From contig OX104127.1 of the NCBI GenBank assembly GCA_944470555.2, positions 89,428,708-89,492,707 on the forward strand: a stretch of DNA of 64,000 bases, in the 5' to 3' direction. The stretch comes from Heterobilharzia americana (taxonomy: Eukaryota > Platyhelminthes > Trematoda > Strigeidida > Schistosomatidae). Shown piece by piece: positions 54,758 to 64,000 of the stretch. The translations under genes and the position numbers were made by a program. Position 1 is the stretch's first letter. Each line of letters starts with the position of its first letter. Under the pieces are notes generated by a model. That model was not told the origin of the DNA, made no database searches, and saw only the letters and a list, made by a program, of their open reading frames with translations.

Positions 54758-55910
54758 TATCAGACATCAGGATATTCGTTATTTTTATCTGCACAGAGAC
54801 CATAAAGATACTACTATCCCGTTCAAACTAACTTTATTAACAATATGTTTCTTTGAACCCGTGCTCTAGAGAGTGCTAAATAATATGTTATTCATTCTAA
54901 GGCATTTCACCTCTTTCAAATATGCTTATGCTGTTTCCTAATATTTCCCCTTTTCCTTACACCTAGGCGTTTATAGCAGCCTAACTGAACAATTCTATAA
55001 TTTAAAGAATTAATAAAATTCTTTTATCACATTGCCTTTTTGTTGTGTACCGGATACTATTCTGTTACGGTACACTTGTCAAATATACCAAGTGGTCCCC
55101 TGCACTAGATACTGCAACTAATTAAGACAGAACGGCTAGCCAATCACCAATGGATTTAAACCAGGTTCCATTTACGGCGGTAATCGTAACTGATATAAGT
55201 ACAAACTTTTGATGAATCATCTTTGATTTCATTCTTATTGGTCGTTTGGTTCCTCGAAAAAATAAAGAAGCGGTAAATGATAAAAATTTAGAACCAAGTC
55301 AAAGCATGTGCGACGGTTTATAAACTGTAGGTGGCCTTAATATTTTCTTGTAGGGTAACTTCGATCAATCGAATCATATTAGCCAATCTGAACCTCTCAC
55401 ATGTGATCACATGACTTCTCAAATGATTGCTTATGAGGAATTTTAGGTTTTCTTGAAGGGTCTGTTAGCTAATACTTCACTCAATAACACTGATTAAATT
55501 GTGAATATGAGGATCTAAATAATCCATTTGTCGGTAGATTGATTTATGGCACTGACAATAAAGTTGAATAAATTTAATTTTGCACTAAAAAGTAAGATGC
55601 AATGTTACAACAGATAAAAAATACTGTAAAAAAAACGACAAAGGATGAAACACAGAAGAATATTTATTATGACGCTGTACATGACTGATGAAATATTGTA
55701 ACCTTTCCATTGGAATAATTATTTGCACAATGTATTTCGATAACGCTATTAAAAGACAAAGATTATCTGAAAAATGTGATATATTTGCCCAATACATTTC
55801 GAACAATCTGATCACACATTTATTTGTCAAGTCAATTGATATATGAAAATTAAAGGTCAAATATAGTGAATATGAAAAAGTTGTGACACTAGTCTTGGTA
55901 ATGTAATGAC
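54758..55910 (+). other. 3' UTR and downstream spacer
   Basis: 3' UTR of the canonical transcript up to about 55.04 kb, then AT-rich spacer without recognised features. Confidence 0.4.
55012..55017 (+). terminator. Polyadenylation signal for exon 9b transcripts
   Basis: AATAAA about 255 nt after the exon 9b stop in AT-rich sequence, followed by a T-rich stretch. It is the first such hexamer after the canonical stop and probably defines the end of the gene. Confidence 0.6.
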
Positions 55911-55914
55911 ATAA

Positions 55915-57210
55915 GGATTATCAAGGTAAATTAAGTGAAACAACAAATTGTTTTTGTACGCACATCGGGGGCTTAATTTTACGAATGGCTAACGCTTCGG
56001 CAAACTTCATTATGCGCCCCTGATTATTCCTGTGTAATATCTTGAAGGCTGTTTTCCTGCTAACCTTGTGATTCATTTCAATAATATGTTTTGTTGTAGG
56101 TGACATTTATCAATGTTTGTGTGTTGAATTGCTTTTCAAGCTATTTGGTGTGTTCACCCACCCGATTATTCCTCCCTATGTATGTGTGCCCTCACATACA
56201 TGTAAATTGGTAAACACAATGGGATGTGACGTAATCATTTATGCGAGGTTGAGGTTTGTGGCGAAGTAGGTGTTTTGTTGTCTTAATAATAATAAGCTGA
56301 GCTGCATAGTATGTTTTACTGATAAAAGATTTTAATCTCTGCTTCAATATAATACTACTCGCTTCCCCTCTGTATGGTACTTTAAGAAATATATTTATCT
56401 TGGTGACCGAGAAAACTATAGGCTTCGGGGTCAGCAGTTTTTTATAATGGTTGACAAACTGTAATGGATACCCGTTTTCCATTAGAGTGTCTGTCAGAAA
56501 TTTATTCTCATCATCCATCGTATCAGATGTACAAATACGTTGGATTCTATTGAGCAAGCATCTTACTAAGCCTCTCTGTTATTTCATTGGACAAAAACTA
56601 GGAATTCAAATACTGTCCTGTCCAAGAAGGCTTCCTATATATTGATCGTTTTATAGATCCATCTTCCCTCCGGCACAAGAGTATATCAAGAGATGCAAGT
56701 TGATGGTCTTTTTCTTCCTCGTATGTCAGACTAATATCATCTTGTACGGTATTCAGCCTTTTTAACAAACTCTTGGCATCCTCATCTGTGTCACATATTA
56801 TAAAGATAGCATCCACATACCTTCTATAGAGTGTGACATTGGTGATTCAATCTTGAGCCATTAGTTCAGTATGCGATATACAGACATCAGCTAATAACGG
56901 TCCTAATGGACTCCCTATGGCTACACCATCAATTTGCCGAAAGTGTTCACCTTCAGAAGTGAAATGAACCTTATCAGTACATAGTAAAAGCAGCTGTTTC
57001 AAATGAACTGAAGGAATAGAGAAAGAAGGATAATTCGAAGATATGCCATGTTCCGTTTCCTCTTCTTCTTCTATCTCGTTTTGCTCTTCACACACCCACG
57101 TCTCATGCATTTCTCTGTGTGGAATATCTAACCAACGCTCGTAATTGCCTATGACATCTGCTGACCTCTCAACATACACTACTTATATCCATTCTTATTA
57201 GTAGCATCCA
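55915..57210 (-). mobile_element. Penelope-like element, RT and partial GIY-YIG region
   Basis: From 57180 to 55920 on the - strand: HFRQIDGVAIGSPLGPLLAD (RT palm block), MDAIFIICDTDEDAKSLLKR (from YVDDIFI, start lost at a frameshift), LDILLCRREDGSIKRSIYRK, ENGYPLQFVNHYKKLL, KHLLRHKPQPRINDYVTSHC and VYQFTCM, a gap where the YIG motif should be, then HIIEMNHKVSRKTAFKILHR and KFAEALAIRKIKPPMCVQKQ. The order RT, CVYQFTC, nuclease tail is typical of Penelope-like elements. Four or more breaks. Confidence 0.85.
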
Positions 57211-57750
57211 CTACCATACTAATTGTTGGTTGGTTGCTTTCTTGGGAAATTATTGTATTTCTCCACTCTTAAAAATTGAAGATAACTTATTTCATCGGAT
57301 TACGTTACCGATTGCTTGCCACAGACTGAATTTATTTCTCATCACTTCTCTCTGTTTTGCCATATGATTGTGGATATTAGAAAGTCAGAGGTATTTGATC
57401 GTCATCGTTGCGGCCACTATTTTTACATAGTTTTAGTTAAAAGAGATAAGTTGGGTGGTAAGGTTGTATATCTTAATTGACTTATATATGTGTTACGCAT
57501 ACAACCCCCCCCCCCCCACCATCTACTGTTCGTTGATGAGATACGGTGTCCAAACATGGAGAAGACAAACTATGGATCCATAAAGCCATTAACTTAAACA
57601 ATATATAGAAATTTAAACTCATTGTTTGAGGATCACAAAACAACTGTAAGGGATAATCGCGGTCCTTAATCACCTGGCTCAGAATATATCGTAGATGTAT
57701 CCGTACCTTATCGTAAGCTTTGTGTTACGTTTTTTTATTTCCTAAGACTT
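57211..57750 (+). other. Spacer with poly-C run
   Basis: Thirteen C at 57505-57517; otherwise nothing recognised. Confidence 0.4.
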
Positions 57751-60700
57751 TTAGGTTATGAGTCAGGTGACTGAATAACGGTGAACACTTGAGGTAAATT
57801 TAATTTGAGGGTTTTGGGAAATTCATTGAATTGGGTACGCAAATCTACAATCGCGTGGGGAGAAACAGCGGCATCGATTATGCAAAGTTTCGTATAAGAG
57901 AACTAAGTTATTTCTTAGACGTTGTTTCCAAAGAGGTTCATTAGACGGGTTACTGAATCTATCTATGTAATCCACCTTACCACCGCTAATCAATGATCGT
58001 CTGGTGAAACCTCTTTGGACGTATTCAGCTAGTGATTTACCAATACTTTTCTTACCAGGAAAGATGAATTAGGTATATTCCAACGTCTGTCTGACACAAA
58101 CCTTAAAAAGAGCAAGTTTGTCCCCTTTTTTATGAAATCTCTTCATAAGAAAACCTGATAATCTCCTAGCTTTAGAGACGATAGCTGAAACTTGCTCAGT
58201 GAAGTTAAGTTTACCAGAATACTGGACGCTCAGATCGAAAACCTCATTGAGCGCTTGAATTTCATAATCCTTTAAGCGCAGCGTGATGCCTGGATAATTT
58301 TTTTCTGTGGTACAGAATCCCACATTTTTAGTGGTTGAACCCAAGTTACCATTTCTCACTGCAGTCAAGTAGATTATTTAAATCAACCTGAGATGTTGAC
58401 AGACCTTCAGTAACTCTACCGCACTGCAAACCGTAAACAGTCTTGAGGTCGTCTGCATAAATAAATGGTTTTCCATGTCTAACCGCTTTACATATGTCAC
58501 CAATATACATAAGAAAGAGAAGTGGATCAAGTACACTTACTCGTGACACACTGCTTTTAGTTGGTCCAGCGTCTGAAAAGCAATCGTTTAATTTGACTAT
58601 CTGAGAACGTTCATGAAGAAATGATTCGAACCAGTTATACAAGTGGTTTGGCACACCGAATGACCTAAGCTTCAAAAGCAGTCTCTGATGGGTACTTTGT
58701 CGGATCCCTTTTTGATGTCAAAAACCATTACAGCAACAATAAGGCCTTGATCACACCTATGGGTGATGTAGCGTCACACACTTCCCAAGGTCAATAGCCT
58801 AGGGTTTGACGACATTCGACATTGATGCTGATCTTGATGGTTTAACTGGACTGGCTAAGCTGAAGGCACCCGGTCAAGCATCCTCGCCATTTGGCACGCT
58901 ATCGTGTTACGTTGCACTGCTCGTACTGGACTCTCTAGTCAGTTAGTTGGAACGCATCGGTATTTTGGCACAACCATCCAAATATACTATTCCATCCGAC
59001 TACGCTATCGTGTTCTTCCTTGGTCTCGTACTCGTGGACATATAACAAGTCCGAATAATTAGTGATTGGTCTTTTCGTCTGTCAAGTTCGCACTAGGACG
59101 AATCATAAAGTGATTTATTTAAGATAATCTAGTATGCAAGCATCACAAGATCTGGCTTTCAGGAACCCATGCTACGAATCCGACAATAACTTGTTGTCGA
59201 ATAGTTAATCTATAACACTATCCTTTATAATTTTCTCCATCACTCCGGAAAGCATGGAAGTGAGAATAATTTGACGGTAATTATCTAAGTGTGTAGTTTG
59301 CCAGGGTTTATGGGTAGATAGGACATAGATAGTTTTCAAGATGGACGGTGGCATGAACTATTGAGTAACAGCGAAAATAACTTAAGAAGCAAGAGAGAGG
59401 TGTCTTCACAACCGTTTTTAAGGACAACTGCAGGTATCCTATCTGGACCGTCTGTAAGAAGGAGTTTTAGAGTGTTAACCACCGCAGAAATATTTTGTGT
59501 TGTAAACCTCACATTTTCGATCCTAGAGGAAGGTACTGTTGACCACTGTATCCCAAATGCATCAGTCTCACTTGTTACGGAGGCAGCAAAATGGTTACTG
59601 AAGATATCCACAATTTGCGTATGGTCATCGTGTACTTGACCATTACCAACAATACATTCTGTTATGTTGGATTTCTATGACTTCAATCTGGATTTAGGAA
59701 TCTTTATTATAGATTCTTTGCTGACAAAGGATAGGACTTTTCAGTCATGTGCAACGGCTTCCTGTACACGTAGGATATCAGCAAAAGCACAAATATTAGA
59801 CATCGTAACTAGTGAAGAGAAGTCATGTAAGCGGGTAGCATGTTTCCGAAGGTGACTTCCAACGGGGGCTAGAATAAACAGCGTTTTTGGGAGCATAGTG
59901 TTAGTGCTTTTTTATGGCGCAAAACAATCACAGTTATTACATGATTTGCGATAAAGAGTAGCTGCTTGGGCTTCAGCAGACTCTTTGGCAAGTCTTAGGG
60001 AAAACTGAAAGTCTTTCCAGCTAATGTCACGCTAGTTTCTGTTCTCTGCTGGCCTTTTTCTGGAGTCAACGGCAGACTCAGAATTTAAACAAAAGACTAC
60101 AATGATTTCGTCACTCTCTGGGACTCGGTTGAACGGAATGAGATTGTTGGCGAAAACTTAGGCTTAAACTTTATGGTATCTGGCTAGATTTCTAAAATAT
60201 TGGAACCACCTACGAGACTCAAGACAGTGGATGAAAGATTCCTATCACTTAGGAGCTTTTTTCTAGTACCAAAAGATTTCTGGCATGCTAGTCTTAGTAG
60301 ATAATCTCACGTGGAAGTGACATAGTGGCTGTTGACCCAGAGGCTTCTGACAACAAATTGTCGTAGTCAAACGTGAAATTGGGAGGATGATACACGCGAC
60401 GGTAAAAGAAGGAAAGTAGCTTCCAGGTTTCAAAATAACTCAGACAGAATCTTTTATAATTCTAAGCCCCGGGATATCGCACTGCACTGACTTTATAGGT
60501 GGATTAACACATACTAAATAACCACCCCCACGGTTGTTGATCCTATCACCACGAAATATTGTGTAGTTATCAAGGCAAATGCTAAAGTCAGAAACATCTG
60601 ACACACTCCATACCTCAGCTATCACAATGACTTAAGCGGAGCATAACAGACTGGGCATCTTATTGCAGATTGTGTGGGTACTTATTAAACGCAGAGAATG

Positions 60701-62050
60701 AACCCCCTGACAGCTAGAACTAACTAGATGTATCATGAAATAATAACTTACGAATATCATTAAGCAGCATAGAGTCCTTACAGACAATCTGTGTGATATC
60801 GAATAACTGATTTGTGCTAACATTAAAAGGAAGGACTGTGAAACAGTTAGATAAGGTATCGACACAGTTAAGGATGCCAATCGGTAAGAAAGAGGGATTG
60901 AGTCGATCAAATGATTTTCGGTCATGTGGTATTTTAACAACAAAAATCCACTAGGGTCATGGTTCAAGACTCCTCTAGTTTCACAATCAATGTATAGTCT
61001 AGATGCTAGCCCGGAGGGTTCAAAGGAGGCATGATACAATTTGGTTCCCGTTAACTTTCTGTAACTACGTTCAAAACGTGGGTGAAGACCAGATAGATCA
61101 CCTGGTCTGCTAAAGGTGCTATTAACTCTTGAAGTCGCCAAGAATTCTGTTGTGGGGTTTGAGAGTTTTTAACGAGTTCAGGAACACGTCACATAATCAC
61201 AGTGGTTAAATTCAGTGGCAGACTGAGTATAGCAGCTACTTTTGCTGACTGTAGGGAGATTCAGAGCTGGCGTTTGACAGTGACTGGGCTCATTAATTGA
61301 ATAATGAGTTCTCCATGCAAACGATTTCGGATTCCGTGTTATTGGGGGTGATGATGCTGCTTTGGCAAACACTGAGAACATCACGAGGATAGTTAAAGGT
61401 AGGTTCAGAGGGCAGCTGTGTTCAGACTGAATGATCATTGTTACTCTCAACATAGAATGTTGAGTGAAATGGCCTAATCTGGCGATTCCTAGCTCGAAAC
61501 CGCCTATTATTTTTAGGATAAGGAGGTTTACCGTAGCTAGTGGGCAACGAAGTCAACCAGTAACAGCGGTGGTTTACTAAATAATTTAGGCTTGTTAAAG
61601 TTCATGCACATATTTCAACAGGGATATACCTATGTACCTGAAGCTAGAATATCAGTGGTTCTAGACCCAGAAAAAGGTGAAGCGGAGAAAATTTTAGCTG
61701 ATCGCCTATTTTCACGTCTGGTTGAGTGGGAGACGAGCCATTAGTTTTTGAGACGAAAGCACTTTCATATGCATTCATAGGCTCAGTATTGCATGAGTGA
61801 GTCTCAGTGAAGAGACATTTATAGATAACGGTTTTGGTAGATACAGATTGGTTACTGAATTTTACCTTCGTAGCTATCATCATCACCGTGTCGACCTTAT
61901 TTAAATCAGTACCAGGATACTTTCTTGGAGTGATAACACCTGTACTTGGGAAATCAAGATTAACTGAGCTTATTGTGATCTGAATGTTTATCTGCAGGGG
62001 ATGCTGAATGGTAGGGGCCATAGATAAATCAACTAGACTTTCACCTACTT
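57751..62050 (-). mobile_element. CR1-like non-LTR retrotransposon, decayed
   Basis: Read on the - strand: possible ORF1 region (62020-61180; Ser/Pro/Thr-rich, no domain I can name); endonuclease fragments ISTHTICNKMPSLL (60690) and ICLDNYTIFRGDRINNRGGG (60580); linker LLLTDGPDRIPAVVLKNGCE (59450); RT parts KLRSFGVPNHLYNWFESFLH (58670), SVLDPLLFLMYIGDICK and the catalytic box FIYADDLKTVY (58460); and a C-terminal part with SGFLMKRFHKKGDKLALFKV (58150) to GFTRRSLISGG (58005). YADD is intact, but GVPQGSVLGPLL is changed to RVSVLDPLL and frames are broken. Confidence 0.82.
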
Positions 62051-63119
62051 TTCGATCCGTTCATTTATTAGTGATGACAGCCGTGGGCGTGTCCTCCCTG
62101 TTGTTCTAGCTGAAGTTTGTCAGAGAGACGTCATAGTGTTAAATCCGTGGTTACCTTATCAATTCCACGGGAATTATACGCTCTATTAGATTTACCGGAT
62201 CTTAGGAAGCCCTTCGCAACCACACTTAAAAAGAAGCGAGCAAGTATTGCCACTTGTTGCCTTCCATAATCTGACAATATAACAGTTGATTAATGGAATA
62301 CCGCAAACCGGTAGGCATAGGTCTTTCAGGCGATGTGCTGGGGTACGGTCAAGAAGATTGTACACCAGAGCATGTTAAAACGACACGGTTCCTTTGAAGT
62401 TATGAATTGTTTCTTGGTTTGTCGGCAGTGTACTTGTTCTGTGTACTACCATCATCTTTCTTCTCATGGAAAAAGCCCCTTCCCAGTTCGCCAACCTTAA
62501 CACTGCACATGACAAGCAGTTGATTACAGCACGGTCTTTCTAGTTTTATATAGTGGAGGTAGGTACATTGAGTGGTTGATATTTTGCAGACATGATCGAC
62601 AAAATTCGATCTGCACTCAGAACTAGACAACATGGAAATGGTTGCTCTTCCGTGACTAATCAGTGTAAAGCAATGGTATGTTCGCAGTTACTAGGTTTGT
62701 GTGTCAACTTTGGTTTAAAAGCAGTGAGACAGCTCTTCACAGACGTGTCAAATAAGAGGCAAAGAAAGATCAAGTTGTGCTATAGGTGTCGCACCCAGAG
62801 TGGTTCATGTTCTAGGTCTTTTCACTTCACCTTCTAGGGAAGTCATTCACTCTGAATAAGTAGGCACCCAGAAGCGTTTCTTTGGATGTTCTCACCTTGG
62901 ATCCCATCAGACGCATTCATGCTGTCTAAGACGACTATATTACGCTTAAATATTTGCCTAAACAAGACTTGGTAGGATTCGCCTCATTTATGAACAAGTC
63001 TTCCGCTGAAACCCCATGAGTCTTTTGCTTACGGGAACAACTGAATGCCCATACTCTGTGAAAGTTAAACCCCCGGCTTAAGTGATACAAAGCTCCTTCA
63101 TAGATATGAATGCCCACAG
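62051..63119 (+). other. Spacer with one minor shared repeat
   Basis: The segment at about 62600-62665 (GATCTGCACTCAG to ACTAATCAGTG) recurs at 35.07 and 36.03 kb. Otherwise no feature I can support; part may belong to the flanking CR1-like copies. Confidence 0.35.
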
Positions 63120-64000
63120 GGGCGTGTCACCCCGCTATAGTATAGCACTTGGTCAGAGTTAGTAAAATGAAAACACCGCTTCTGTCATGGTGTGAAGGGC
63201 GCCTCTGGGTCACGCTTAATGTGAATAGACTGTCTATATCATCTCCAATTTCAGTGAAAGCTTCTGTTTGTGATGCGTGAGGAAAAATGTTAATAATCTT
63301 CAAATCATCAGCGGGAAGACAATGTGTACCATATATCGTCTGCAAATAGTGGGAGTAGTGGCGGCCTTAGCATGGTACCCCGGACAACACCACATTGCAT
63401 AGGTTTGGAGAGAAGAAGTAGTCATTGAAGTTCACTACCTGGTAGCGAACCCCCAAAAGTGTTCTCTGCCAAGGAAGTAGAGAGTCTTGTAATCCATACG
63501 ATTTGGCTCGGTGGTTAGGCGTTTGTGCAGCACCCTGCCAGATGCCTGGTTGAAGTAAAAGAGAAGAGTGGTTACGAACAGACCACTTTCGCAATTAATT
63601 TTCACATCATCCAGACGTCCAAGATGGCAGGTAGAACACCAGCGGCCTTTCGACGAGCCATACTGTGTTAGAGAAAGCAATTTGTCAGTTATCATGCAGT
63701 CGACGACCCCCTCACAACTTCCTTTTCTATAGTTCCAGACACTTTTGGCGTGTTTTTACAGGCCTGAAGCCTTCATTATTAGATGCTGGTTTGTATTTAT
63801 GCTTAGGGGATGCGCATGAAGATTTCCAGCACTCAGAGTAGACGCCACCAGAGAGGGATACATAAAAGAGTTTCAAGAGGATCAGTAGCATATCTCGGCC
63901 ATTGCATTACATTCATTAACACACAACCACACAATAGGATGGGACAAAATCACTGTACTTAAGTCTAATATAGTTAGGTGGAGAGAGAGATTAATTACTG
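63120..64000 (-). mobile_element. Second CR1-like retrotransposon, RT fragment, runs off the window
   Basis: The - strand reads LLSLTQYGSSKGRWCSTCHL (63680; compare QYGFxKGRSCxTxH of CR1 RTs), FYFNQASGRVLHKRL (FDFxKAFDxVxHxxL eroded) and GTHCLPADDLKII (catalytic ADDLK, 63320). It is a different subfamily from the copy at 58-62 kb. Confidence 0.75.

Overview
This window is nuclear DNA from a blood fluke (genus Schistosoma; species not resolved). The evidence is a tropomyosin gene whose canonical exons match the schistosome tropomyosin-2 pattern. It sits in AT-rich sequence full of repeats typical of schistosomes: RTE-clade and CR1-like non-LTR retrotransposons, Penelope-like elements, and tRNA-derived SINEs of the Sm-alpha type that carry hammerhead ribozymes. 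Genes are intron-rich and intergenic coding density is very low.

The only host gene I can support is one tropomyosin gene on the + strand, about 49 kb from start codon (5800) to the distal stop codon (54757). Two N-terminal exons (5800-5861, 6396-6573) give the high-molecular-weight start. An internal first exon (18952-19086), followed by a 43-nt intron, gives a low-molecular-weight start. After the common exon 3 (19130-19263), every later coding position exists as two alternative exons of identical length and phase: exon 4 (118 nt), 5 (71 nt), 6 (76 nt), 7 (63 nt), 8 (70 nt) and 9 (83 nt, each with its own stop). The canonical path 4b-5a-6b-7a-8a-9b gives a 284-residue muscle-type protein ending in LTGY. 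The second set 4a-5b-6a-7b-8b-9a encodes a completely different C-terminal half ending in FHSI. Double inclusion at positions 4, 5, 6 and 8 runs into an early stop codon; only exon 7 could be doubled in frame.

The rest is repeats. About 0.3-4.6 kb is a decayed RTE element of family A, whose 3' part contains a ~920-bp (TACC)n expansion. Further family A copies lie at 12.6-14.5 kb (-), 32.1-32.8, 39.0-39.5 and 52.5-53.5 kb; the last has a 14-bp target-site duplication. A second RTE family (B, SR2-like) is at 20.7-21.9 (-), 27.4-28.1, 41.0-42.0, 42.5-42.7 (-) and 43.3-45.7 kb. Penelope-like fragments are at 26.5, 30.2-31.9, 48.9-49.6 and 55.9-57.2 kb. Downstream of the gene, 57.8-64 kb is mostly CR1-like retrotransposon on the - strand.

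Three SINE-like families with tRNA-like heads are scattered through the introns. One is Sm-alpha-like with hammerheads. A second, separate family also carries a hammerhead-like core. A third has a tRNA-like head without a ribozyme and often occurs as inverted pairs. Long stretches of intron hold nothing I recognise.
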